A stretch of DNA of 64,000 nucleotides from Lactuca virosa (taxonomy: Eukaryota; Streptophyta; Magnoliopsida; Asterales; Asteraceae). Position 1 is the stretch's first letter. Each line of letters begins with the position of its first letter. This document shows positions 20,984 through 32,115 of this stretch, piece by piece. The stretch spans positions 366,590,481 through 366,654,480 of the forward strand of contig CAKMRJ010000001.1 in NCBI GenBank assembly GCA_928212115.1. The letters run 5' to 3'. Under the pieces are notes generated by a model. That model was not told where the DNA came from and searched no databases. It worked only from the letters and a program-made list of their open reading frames with translations. The position numbers were made by a program, and so were the translations under genes.

Positions 20984-21871
20984 ACTAAAAATATATCAAG
21001 AAAAGATTGGACATCACAATATAGTGCTCCACACGAGGTCCTACTCCTATTAGTTCCTTAGCAGCCTGAAAATTCCTCCTGAATATCATAAGGATCCTGT
21101 ACTTTCTGTAGTACGGGCACATACTACCTTCCACACCTATCCGCAGTTGATTCAGAATTCCTCCCAAGGTTCTAAGTCACTGCACTAAGCCACTCCTAGT
21201 TGTGCTACACCTACTTCTCCTATGAGTTACAACTAACTTCCTAGACACTCTCCCTAGGATTACCCTCACTCCTGCACCACCAGTTACTTTTATGCATGCT
21301 TGTTGTACACAAACCGAGATCAAATAGGCTGTCGAATAATCGACTTTGCCTTAAATCCACAACCAAACAAGGAACATGAAGAAAGGCCAAGTCGATCATT
21401 CTAGGGCTATCCAATCCGACCATATACAACTAATCAACATACACGAAGCAATCACACAATCAAAAACATATATCAGGTAAATAGCTCCCTAAATCAGAAG
21501 GCATCACAGAATCAGGCATCACTATCCAATAGTTCCTAAAAGAACCTTATTCACTAGCATGCTTTTCTAACAATTCATATATCAGGAAAATCAAAAGTCA
21601 ACAAACATAACAAGTATAAGTATTTTGGGAACCACTCTCCTGATCGGCCTCTGGCTGACTGTACGCACCACATCCTCTTAAAAGTCAAAGTTAAGTCAAG
21701 GCCCACGTTCCCGATCCCAAGCCAACAATCAAACATGACAAGAGACCGAGCCCATGTCCTTAACCTAACTCTTTTATTATAATTTCTTTTTCAAAAACCT
21801 TTTGCAAAAACTCTCGGATCTTAGTTTGAGACTGGATTCACACAAGTGTTCATCCAATACACTCAAACCAG

Positions 21872-21884
21872 GGCTCTGCAACCA
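21872..21884 (-). other. Degenerate primer binding site of the gag-only element
   Basis: The minus strand reads TGGTTGCAGAGCC, matching TGGTATCAGAGCC with two substitutions. It is separated from its own 5' LTR (24102) by an inserted solo LTR. Confidence 0.75.
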
Positions 21885-21892
21885 ACTTGTAA

Positions 21893-24101
21893 TGAAAGAC
21901 CCACACTTTCATACTTGACAATTGTTACTCCAAAACATGCTACATGCATATTCATAAAAATAATGTTTTATATTGATAAAGTGATTACAAACTACTGGAT
22001 ACAAACTGACTATTTCAAAGTGTTATATATTACATAACTTCCTAGGATTCTATAGTTTTATACATATGTGAGTGCAAAATACAATAGTTTCAAACTATTC
22101 GAAAATCTTCTATCAATACCATAGTTTCAAACTATTCAAAAATCTTCTATCAGTATATAACTATACTGGATGCTTATCTCCTGCAATTTGTTAAACATTG
22201 AGAGGGTAAGCGGTGACGCTTAGTGAGTTCAATAATACATACAATATAACGTTATGCCATATATATACTTCAATATGGCAGAAGCAAAGACGAACAAGGA
22301 ACAATAAAGGCATATGTGAATCATGTGACAAACTTTCCATATCAATCATTGATTTGATTCAAAGATATACAATCAATGAGACATAACAATTTCCATACTT
22401 GATATACATCAATAAAGCTTTGGCCCAAATGGCACAGAAGACATACAACTTCAGATTAAGATTTTGGTAGATTTCAGGCTTATAGCCCTGTCTAACCTTC
22501 TGCCAATACCATAGAATAGAAGTCATTCTCTTACGGAGACATGTTCTACATGGCCAGAGGCTACATACCAGTACCAATGTGAATCTAAGTCCTTTCACTG
22601 ATTACATGGTCAAAGGTATTACTTTGATATTAAAATAGCGAATAAAAATAACATGGGAAAATAACCCGGAATAATAACACTGAAAAACACATAGCACATA
22701 TAACACAACATACAATTGTTCCTATATATTAAACTCACCGTGAAATAACCGGGGGTTAAAATAGTAATTTGGGCAGCACTTCGGCTCTAAATATATCTTC
22801 CTTCGTTGAAAACCGGGAGTTTTCTTGAAAACCGAGCCCTGCGAGGGTTGGGCTTCAAAACCGAAAAGATAAATTTTTCGGGCTTCTCGGGAACTTCGGG
22901 GCGTGTTTCGGGTGCTAAAATTGATACCGGGGCTTCGAGGGATGTCAAAATAGTGAAAATATTGAAAAAGGGGTGTAAAATGGCAAAATATCCAAAACTA
23001 TCCGGGAAGGCTCGCAAGCCTTGTATTTATAGGGGAGGTCCGAAGGTCGGCCGAGAGGAGTGAGTCAACAGCGAGGGCACGAGGCAGTAGGAGGCGAAGG
23101 CACGTGGCTCGGACAAATGGCGCGCATGCGAGGTGCCAGCGCTTCGGACACCTGTGCGACACGCGTTGCTCCTTGGACGCACCACGACTTGGATGACGCA
23201 GCTGCTTCGGATACGTGGCCAGCTCGGAGCGAGGGTGACGTGGCTGGTCCGGATGAAGCTTGTCAATGCGAATATTCTCGAAAATTGTGCCCCAGTCTTC
23301 TAAAATCCATAACTTTCGCATACGAGCTCCGTTTTTGACGTTCTTTATATGCACACGTAGGGAAAATTATGCTCTACAACTTTCGTTTAGACTTCGTTGG
23401 ATAATTTTGACTTTATTTTTAATATTATTATTTTTAACAGACCGAGACAGGAAAATCCGTTAAAAATTTATAACTTCTTCATCTGACGTCCGTTTTCGTC
23501 TGTCTTTTTACCGTTGTACTACTATTGACGAGATCTTCAATTCTCGTTTAGGTTGTGTCGGCTAAAAATCACTCGATCTAAAATTCGAGTTTTTAGCTGT
23601 CTACTGCTAAGCTGAAACTTAGAAAAATCATAACTTCCTCATACGAAGTCAGATTTTGGCGTTCTTTTTATCGAACTTCTCGGTTTAACGAATACTACGA
23701 CTTTCATTTAGATTACTAAGGCTAAAAAGTAGTTTATCAAAAACTCACTTTTTACGTCATTCGGTGTCGTGCCGGTTTTGTCGCGGATCTTCGATTGGTC
23801 ATAACTTCTTCGTTATAACTCGGATTTCGATGAGGTTTTCGCCTAAATGTTTCTAACGAGATTATCTACAACTTTGAATAATAAAATTTTACTTATTTCA
23901 AATTTTATATTTTCGTTAAATTTCGATATTTATCTTTTAATTGGAATCTCGTAAGACTTCCAATATTTTCCGAGTGATTCTAAACATAGTTTTACTTCAT
24001 TTCTAGTAAAAAAACTATCCATTAGAACTCAATACTCAATATCACATAATATTTCATAATATTATTTACTTAAAACACGATTTCAAAACGTGTATGTTAC
24101 A
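21893..24101 (-). mobile_element. Solo LTR (family B) inserted at an LTR/PBS junction
   Basis: On the minus strand this reads TGTAACATACACG...GGGTCTTTCA. It is flanked by the 5-bp duplication TGTAA (21888-21892 and 24102-24106). Because the duplicated bases are the first bases of the neighbouring LTR, the insertion fell exactly on the host element's LTR end. No internal sequence is present, so it is a solo LTR of about 2.2 kb. It holds diverged repeats of a 'cataacttc.tc.tacga' type about 160 bp apart (near 23311, 23470, 23627 and 23800). Confidence 0.8.
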
Positions 24102-24383
24102 TGTAATGTCCAATTTTCACAACAAAAAATTTTCATTTTTATTAAGGTAAAACTTCCCAATTTATTAATCTTTAAGAAACCATTTATTACGAATTACATT
24201 TATTAAAAATCAAAGTATTGTAGAAACGTGGAAGTATTCAATGTTGTTGATGAGTATGTACAATCCCGCCTTTGCCTTCCCGTAATTACTGATGATGCCT
24301 GAAACAATAAACAAATGGGTAAGCATAAAGCTTAGTGAGTTTCCCCCAAAATATCACAAACCATACAACCACATAATACCATG

Positions 24384-24387
<4 letters not shown>

Positions 24388-24428
<41 letters not shown>
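24388..24428. repeat. (TA)n microsatellite
   Basis: A pure TA run sits at the position corresponding to the Helitron insertion point in the sister LTR. Confidence 0.9.
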
Positions 24429-24431
<3 letters not shown>

Positions 24432-25138
24432 TGCCATGGGATCCCCCCATGGTCTTTACTTGGATTGCCATGGACTTCCCCCATGGTCTTCACATAATTC
24501 ATTACATGCTAACTAGCAACACTATTGCACATCAACTATTAAGACCACGTATCAAGTAATGGGCCGACATTCGTGCCTTCGACCCATGGGTATAATGAAA
24601 AGACTCACTGCCGCCTACTAGTCCTCTCACTATATACAGTCCCGCTACCAGCTAACCCCCACATAATGTGTAACCATAAGTAACCAGAGGTGAGATAGCC
24701 ACCCGAACATATGGTCCTACTCTAGAGTCACAACCAAACAAGGAACATGCAAGAGAGACTAGACCAAGAGTTCTCAGGCTACCCTACATGACCACAGACA
24801 ATCCCTAAGGGCACTCCATAGATGATAACCAGCAAGCACATATACATACATTCCTATAGATTATTACAACAAAGCAACCTACTCAATTCCAGGAGACATA
24901 TCTAACAGATCACCACAGCATAGCAAAATACTCAATATTAAAATACAAATCTAGTAGATCATTACATCATAGCAACATACTCTATACTAGAAAACAGATA
25001 TAACAGATCCCTAAGGCATCCCTCTACTATTATCAAATAATAAAAACTAGTGGGACGACATTGGTGCCTTCGACCCACGGGTATAGTGAGGCGAAAGTCA
25101 CCTCAATATACGTGTGGATAACTACTGTAGCAACTAAG

Positions 25139-25345
25139 GGGGTGTTTGGCTTGTCTTTTTGAGAGGCAAAAGTCCTTTTTGTAAAAGATAAAAGGTAAAA
25201 GATGTTTGGTAAAAACATTTTAAAAGCTACTTTTGGATTTTGGATATAAGGAAAACTAACTTTTTGGAAAAGTTATGAAATCTTGACTTTTTGTAACTTT
25301 TCCAAAAAGGACTTTTGCCTCTCAAAAAGACAAGCCAAACACCCC
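25139..25345. mobile_element. 207-bp MITE with 43-bp perfect inverted ends
   Basis: It begins GGGGTGTTTGGCTTG and ends with the exact complement; I count 43 identical bases in each arm. It is flanked by CTAAG (25134-25138 and 25346-25350). The sister LTR at about 17340-17355 has the empty site. The GGGTGTTTGG end type is common among short plant hAT-like MITEs, but a 5-bp duplication is shorter than the hAT 8 bp, so the superfamily stays open. Confidence 0.85.
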
Positions 25346-26378
25346 CTAAGAACTCTACCAACTTCAACTCACTTCCAATCACCTACCGGAAGATACTTGA
25401 TTCAACACCCGATCACAGGTCATAGTCACTTGCAACAGTGACCACCTCACATGAAATGACGATTAGGGTTTCACATAAAATGATAACTAGGGTTAGTGTT
25501 CCACACTAACCCCTTAAGGAATTAATCCATTAAGTCTAGTATTGCATTAAGTTAATTGTAGAGAATTATTAAGTATTATTTCAAGTTTAATTAATAGTTT
25601 TAACGCGGGTCCCGACCAACTCCAAAAACTAGGGTTTCATGACATTAGGGTTTTATAAACCCTAATTAGGGTTTCCAACCCAAATACTAGCCAACTAGGT
25701 TCCAGGTTAGGATTTTAGGTTAATTAGTGTTTAATAAGTTGGGCACCACCCATTACCACCTCGGGCGGTGGTGGTCAACGGTGGTTCACGGCAGCAGCCA
25801 CCACCTCACGGTGGTGGTGGTTATGTTTTTAAGTAAAACCAATATTAAAAGCATCCCAAACATTGGTCCAATCACACTCATATGCACACAACCACTGAAG
25901 ATGGTGGCAGAAGGTGGAAGCCATGACCTCATGGTGGTGGTGACGGGTTTCTCTTTGCTTTTACCCAGCCAAGAACACCCATACAACATCTCATCAAAAG
26001 GAAACACACACACACAAAATAACACACACAACCACCCACGTGGTGGCAGACGGTGGTCAGACATGACAGCCACCACCTCACGGTGGTGGTGGTGGGTTCT
26101 CCTTTGATTCCCGGTCAAGAAAACACACACACATGAATTGCACTGGAATATGCACACCTACACACGAAAATACATACAACACGGCCACCCACGTGGTGGC
26201 AGACGACAGCCGAAAAATGCAGTAAAAGGAGCAGCCGCTAGGAGCGGAGGTGGCGACGGGACTCGAAGAAATGGCAGAATAAGCGAAGGGAAGGAAGGGT
26301 TGCGCCATTACCGGAGAAGGAGATACAACAGCGGACACGAAATCTACGTCTTTGCTATTGCCGACAACAACGACGTGT

Positions 26379-28575
26379 GTAACATACACGATCAGTTATC
26401 GTGTTATGTAATTTTAAAAGTGAATAATATTATGAAATATTATATAATTATGAGCATTGAGTTCCAACAGATAGTTTTTACTAGAAATGAAGTAAAACTA
26501 TGTTTAGAATCGCTCGGAAAATATTGGAAGTCTTATGAGATTCCAATCAAAAGTCAAATATTGAAATTTAACGAAAATATAAAATTTGAAATAAGTAAAA
26601 TTTTATTACTGAAAGTTGTAAAGAATCTCATTAGAAGCATTTAGGCGAAAACCTCATCGAAATCCGAGTTATAACGAAGAAGTTATGACCAATAGAAGAT
26701 CCGCGACAAAACCGGCACGACGCCGAATGACGTAAAAAGTAAGTTTTCGATAAACTACTTTTTAGCTTTAGAGATCTAAATGAAAGTCGTAGTATTTGTT
26801 AAACCGAGAATTTTGATAAAAAGAACGCCAAAATCCGACTTCGTATGAGGAAGTTATGATTTTTCTAAGTTTCAGCTTAGCAGTAGACAGCTAAAAACTC
26901 GAATTTTTGACCGAGTGATTTTTAGCCGACACAACCTAAACGAGAATCGAAGCTCTCATCAATAATAGTATAACGGTAAAAGACGGACGAAAATGGACGT
27001 CGGATGAAGAAGTTATGAATTTTTAACGGATTTTCCTGTCCCGGTCTGTTAAAAATAATAATATTAAAAATAAAGTCAAAGTTAGCCGACGAAGTCTAAA
27101 TGAAGGTTGTAGAGTATATTCCCGCCTACGCGTGTATATAAAGAACGTCAAAAACGGAGCCCGTATGCGAAAGTTATGGATTTTAGAAGATTTGGTCACA
27201 ATTTCCGAGAAATCTCGCATGGATAAGGTCCGGAATAGGCCACGTCATCGGATCCTCGCATGCGGGGCCGCCTTGTGTCCGCCACGTGTTCGCTGCTGAT
27301 TCGACTGAAGATGCGGCCCAGTAAGACGTCGAGGCGCCTCGCACCGGTGGCAGTTCCGAGCTTCTGACGCGTGTCATGATGACTCTCGCATCCGAGCCAG
27401 CTGCTTCGCCCCGCGGACGCCACCTGCCCATCGCTGCTGAAGCAACGTGCCCTCTCCGGATCCGAAGCCTCCCCTATAAATAGAAGGCTGCGAGCCTTCC
27501 CGAGTAATTTTGGAAAATTGCCAATTTTGACCCCTAAACCGATTTTTAAGCTATTTCCACTCCCCCGAAGCCCCGATATTATTTCCAACGCCCGAAACAC
27601 GCCCCGAAGTGCCCGAAGACCCCGAGAAATTTATCTTTTCGGTTTGAAGCTCTACCTTCGCAGAGCCCGGTTTTCAATAAATCTCCCGGTTTTCAACGAA
27701 GGAAGTTATATTTAGAGCCGAAGTGCTGCCCAAATTACTATTTTAACCCCCGGTTATTTCACGGTGAGTTTAATATATAGGAACAAATGTATGTTATGTG
27801 TTATATGTGCTATGTGCTTTTCAGTGTTATTATTCCGGGTTATTTTCCCGTGTTTTTTTATCCCTGCTATTTATGATAGCAAAGCTATACCTTTAACCAT
27901 GTGATCAGTGAAAGGACTTAGATTCACGGTGGTACTGGTACGTAGCCTCTGGCCATGTAGAGCATGTCTCCGTAAGAGAATGACTTCTATTCTATGGCAT
28001 TGGCAGATGGTTAGACAGGGCTATAAGCCTGAAATCTACCGAAATGTTTAAATCAGAAAGTGTATGTCTTCTGTGCCATTTGGGCCGAAGCTTTATTGAT
28101 GTATATCAAGTATAGAAATTGTCATGTCTCATTGATCGTATATCTTCGAATCAAATCATTGATTGATATGAAAAGTTTGTCACATGATTCATATATGCCT
28201 TTGTTGTTCCTTGTTCCTCTTTGCTTCTGGCATATTGAAGTATATATATGGTATAACATTATATTGTATCTATTATTGAACTCACTAAGCGTCACCGCTT
28301 ACCCCTCTCAGTGTTTAACAATTGCAGGAGATAAGTAACCAGTATGGTTATATACTGTCGGAGGATGTAGAATTGTTTTTACTATTACTTTTGTATTTCA
28401 GTTTATGTTTGTATAAAATTACAATATCTTGGGTAGTTATGTAAAATATTAAAACATAGTCGGTTTGTATCCAATCTTTTGTAATCACCTTATCAATGTA
28501 AGATATTGTTTTATAAATATGCATGTAGCATGTTTTGGAGTAACAATTGTCAAATATGAAAGTTTGGGTCTTTCA
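26379..28575 (+). mobile_element. Solo LTR (family B), inverted relative to 21893-24101
   Basis: The plus strand reads TGTAACATACACG...GGGTCTTTCA, about 2.2 kb, and is clearly homologous in inverted orientation to 21893-24101. Compared with the sister host LTR, the inserted DNA also includes 32 bp after the LTR end (to 28607). The flanks ACGTG (26374-26378) and GCGTG (28608-28612) match at 4 of 5 positions, so the true element end may be 28607. No internal coding sequence. Confidence 0.75.
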
Positions 28576-29242
28576 GAAATACGAAAGTTTAGAAAGGGGT
28601 TCTTCCAGCGTGCAAGGTTCGCTTCGGGGTTTCCGGGCTCATCGGCAGCGGGTGTAACGGCGGGGTGCTCGGTCGTTCAAGGCGGCGTGAAGGAAGGGGG
28701 TGGCGGCGGATGGACGTTGGAGATACAAGGCGGCGGATGAATAGTAATTAGGGTTAGGGTTTGAAAGGATATGGGTGTTATATGAGATGAAGGGAAGGGA
28801 TGGGTGACGAGTTTCATGTCCCCGTCTCAATTCTCAAACTTGTGACCCATTTTTACTTTTCCGACCCCTCCCCCCTCAAATTCTTTTCAATTCGAGTCCA
28901 TTATTTACACTCTAGCCCCCCTAACTCTAAAAATCCTTTCAACACAAGTCCAAAAATTACCAACCAACCCCTAGCATCCAAAAATCTATTCACAACTAGT
29001 CTGAAAGTTACACTTTTAACCCCCATTGTCCAAAAATACTACTTTTAACTCCCTGATTTCCATAATTTATTACATTTAACTCCTGCGTTAATACACTAAT
29101 AATTTATTACAGATATAGGGCCAATATAAAATATAAATATAAATAAAAATATAAAAATACATCTCTAGGGTTTTAGGGCTTGTCTTTTATTTATTCATTC
29201 ATACATTTACTTATTTTATTTTATTCGGAATGTTACATGACT

Positions 29243-29528
29243 TGCATGGCCTGCATCTGGTCGGGGTGGGTGATGTGGCTCCAGTAGGTGTATGACACGT
29301 GGCAAAAATTCGGTGGTCCGCATCGAAGTGTCAGTGTGCGCCGCGCATGCGAGTATTTTTCAGTTTCTTCAAAAATTCATATCTTCTTTATAGGAGCTCT
29401 ATTTTCAACGGGTTTTATGTCCACGTGTAGCTATCGACGAGAGCTACAACTTTCATTAAGACTCTGTTGGCTAATTGTAACCTTGTGTTCCCAGGTATTT
29501 TCATTTGTGGCTTAATGTACAGAATATT
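29243..29528 (-). repeat. Older LTR-like host sequence, right of the nested insertion
   Basis: Continues the sequence that ends at 12692 once the inserted element and one TGACT copy are removed. It contains a 'tcatatcttctttataggagctc' block related to the repeats in family-B LTRs. No gene is seen. Confidence 0.5.
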
Positions 29529-30149
29529 TGCGACGCGGGGCGTACCCTATGGGTACGCTAGGCGTAGTTCATTAAAAGTGTCGAGGACTCTTTTGAGTAC
29601 GTTGGACGTACATGAGAAGTATGCAGGGCGTACTCACGCTGATCCTAAACCCTAATTTTTAGGGTTTAGACCCTATTTAAATGGCCTTATGTCCTTTAGA
29701 CCTCCCTTACCTTCAGCCTCTACTCCCTCATCCTGTCATTTTGAAGCCCTAATCCTTGAGAGCTTGTTTTGGACCTTTCTGAGTGTTCTTGGTGCCTTGT
29801 GGGAGAAGGAGAAGTTCATCATTGAGGATTGGTGGGCTTGGAGCTTGAAGATCCAGAACTTTCATCACCTTTGCAAGCTTTTGGAGGTATAAAGTTCTCA
29901 CCTTTATGGTTTCATGATTAGATCTAAGTTTGAGCCTTGATTTGCAAGCTTTTTGTCCCATGGTTTTGGTTCTTGTGAGTAAAATATACTCCAGTGGGCA
30001 AATTTGTCATTTTAAGTTTTCAGAGGATCATGTGTCATAAAAATGAAGTCTTTGTTGTTATGTCTCACTCATGTAAGAGTTTGAGGTTAGAACTGGTTAG
30101 AACTCGATGCTCGAATGTTGTTTGCTTTGTGCTTTTAGGAACCTCCACT
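29529..30149 (+). repeat. Gypsy LTR fragment with promoter motifs
   Basis: It resembles 4620-4990. It shows a perfect dyad GCGTACCC-TAT-GGGTACGC at 29540-29558, further GTACG half-dyads at 29598-29635, 'aaaccctaatttttagggttt' and TATTTAAA at 29674-29681. It is truncated on both sides. The short open stretch 29689-29892 lies in the transcribed leader of such LTRs and has no recognisable domain. Confidence 0.55.
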
Positions 30150-30589
30150 AGTAAAATCGTTCAGCGGTAGCTCGACGGTTGACTGACGTTAAGCGATTAA
30201 TCGAACTAGGCGGCGTTTAATCGGGGATTAATTGGGGACCCTAAATTACTAATAAAATTATTTAAAAAAAATATATATATATCCTAAAAAAATAAGTATT
30301 TGAAAATTTTAAATTTTAAAAATTTGAAATTTTGAAAATTTTAGTATAATATTTTAACATTTGAAAACTTAAAAACTTGAAATTTTAAAATTTTGGTGTA
30401 ATATTTGAAAATTAAAAAATTTGAATTTTTTAAATATTTTCCGCCTATGACCACCGAGGACCGCCAAGCCCTAGTTTGACCGATTTTGACCAATTTCCGC
30501 TAAACACCATCATCGTAATCGGTTCAAGGCCGTCAAACGATTAATCACCGATTAAACAGCCGCCAATGCCGATTTCTGCAACACTGATA
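30150..30589. mobile_element. Probable small TIR element
   Basis: The two ends carry related inverted sequences. On the left, 'ggcggcgtttaatcgg' is followed by 'gattaatt'. On the right, the complement reads 'ggcggctgtttaatcggtg'. Between them lies A/T-rich filler. Exact termini and target duplication are not resolved. Confidence 0.4.
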
Positions 30590-30838
30590 AATGGTATGTG
30601 TAGTAATTGGATCTTTATTATCATGACGTGGTTATGTGATTTTTTGAGTAAAGGGCATTTTGATTAAACCTAAAAATACCAGACATAATATATAAATAAT
30701 ATATTATATAAAGTAAGCATCGACAACATAAGCATTAAACTCATTTACTTAATCTGAATGAACATCCGACCGAGCGCGCAACGCAGGTTACCCTTAGTTA
30801 TAGTTAAATATTGATATTAGTATAAATATAAAATAAAG

Positions 30839-30850
30839 ATATATATATAT

Positions 30851-30909
<59 letters not shown>
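30839..30909. repeat. (TA)n microsatellite
   Basis: A nearly pure TA run with one 'ga' interruption near the start. The surrounding 30590-31056 shows no gene. Confidence 0.9.
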
Positions 30910-30911
<2 letters not shown>

Positions 30912-31056
30912 GTAAGGAAGATGACTTATAAGAGTAATTATGTTTCAAAATTGTTCAAAAAACATCAACCAAGTTTAGCATGTTTAAAAAACACCATCCA
31001 AGTAAGGTTTTTGTACAAAAAAACTCCAACGAACTACATGTATGTTCAAATCTCTC

Positions 31057-31340
31057 TGTAACATTCCGTTTAAAATAAGTATATAAATAAAATAAATTAA
31101 ATAAGAAAATAAATAAAACAGATAAATAAAATAAAGAAATAATAAACCCTAAAAGTCCAAAACGTATTTTATATTTTATTTTTATCCCTAAAGTCGTATT
31201 TATTAGTGGGGTGTTAAAGGTTATATTTTTGAATATTGAGGGTTAAATGGTAACTTTTGGACTTGAATTGTAATAATTCTTAAAGCTGAGGTTGTTTGGT
31301 AATTAGTGGACTTAGTTTGAAAAGGAATTGAGGGGGGAGG
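31057..31340 (+). repeat. LTR 5' fragment related to the gag-only family
   Basis: It starts TGTAACATTCCG and is followed by A/T-rich sequence, matching the first bases of the LTRs ending at 19046 and 29237 read on their own strand. It is cut at 31341 by another LTR start. Confidence 0.5.
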
Positions 31341-32115
31341 TGTAACACCCCGGTTTTCAGGTATTTTCAAATTCATCCCTTGGTTTAAATTATAAGTCAA
31401 TTTGATCCCTAAGTCCAAGAATTATGCCTTGAAGCCCTAGTGGCATTTTGGTAAAATGAGCTGGAGGAGTACGCTAAGCGAACATGTGTGTACGTTGAGC
31501 GTACTAGGGCGTACTCACGTCGGGAGGAAACCCTAAATTTTAGGGTTTGAAGGGTATTTAAGCATCATATTGACTCATTCCCTTTCCACCTTTCAGCCTC
31601 CACTCCCTTGGGGCATTTTTATAAACCTTAATCTTTGAGTGTACATTTTGGAGCTCAAGTGTGTGCTTTTTGGTGTGTTCTTGGTGTGTTAAAGGAAGAA
31701 GAAGATTCTTGGAGAAGCCTTGGTGAAGGAGCAACTTGTGGATCTGGGATTCTTACCTTCTTGAGAAGCTCCAGAAGGTATAAAGCTTCAATATTGCCTT
31801 GTTTTCTTTTAGATCTTGCCATGAGGAAATTTATGTGTTCTTAGTCCCTTTTCTTGGTGTTAATGAGTATGTGCTACTCTAAGACCAAATGATCCATCCT
31901 TTCTGAAGAAATAAGGTGCAATAAGTCATAAAAATGCTATCTTGGCTCTTTTTGGTGCATGCATGCAGTCTTTAGTGGTTAAGACAAGCTAGAATCTTGA
32001 TGTTGGGCCTTATTAAGACATGCATGAACATAAAGTTGGAAACTTTATGGTTTGGAACACCTTTTTGGACCTAGATCTGAAAGTTGGACGTTGGACTGAA
32101 TGAGATATTTTCTTA
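31341..32115 (+). mobile_element. 5' part of a gypsy LTR
   Basis: It starts TGTAACACCCCGG. It contains GTACG-type dyads (31468-31525), 'aaccctaaattttagggttt' and TATTTAAG at 31555-31562, the same promoter order as at 4666-4730. It is truncated near 32115, where minus-strand internal sequence begins. Confidence 0.6.

Larger units (their letters stand above)
12698..29237 (-). mobile_element. Nested gag-only Ty3/gypsy element, 16.5 kb including insertions
   Basis: The 5-bp duplication TGACT (12693-12697 and 29238-29242) brackets two copies of one LTR family. The left copy ends at 19046 next to a polypurine tract; the right copy begins at 24102 next to a displaced PBS. The element therefore reads on the minus strand, with 5' LTR 29237-24102, internal 21887-19047 and 3' LTR 19046-12698. 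The internal part (about 2.8 kb) encodes only gag remnants, with no protease, RT, RNase H or integrase, so movement would have needed proteins from another element. With insertions removed, each LTR is about 2.7-2.8 kb by my count. Later insertions are a Helitron, two solo LTRs of another family and a MITE. Confidence 0.8.
24102..29237 (-). mobile_element. 5' LTR of the gag-only element, with two insertions
   Basis: Pairs with the LTR at 12698-19046. It shares the start 'gtaa..tcc.attttcacaac', the TA tract with 'agtttgccatgg', the CCACCACCT hairpins and the end 'cggaatgttaca'. It is interrupted by a 207-bp MITE (25139-25345) and a family-B solo LTR (26379-28575). It ends at 29237 before the TGACT duplication. 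Confidence 0.8.

Noticed and set aside
22787..23463. Several open frames on both strands in the family-B LTR
   Set aside because: No domain, mutually overlapping, and not consistently open in the inverted copy at 27023-27715.
30760..30810. GC-rich 'gagcgcgcaacgcaggttaccc' as another Helitron 3' end
   Set aside because: It lacks a clear CTRR terminus at the right spacing and no matching 5' end was found.
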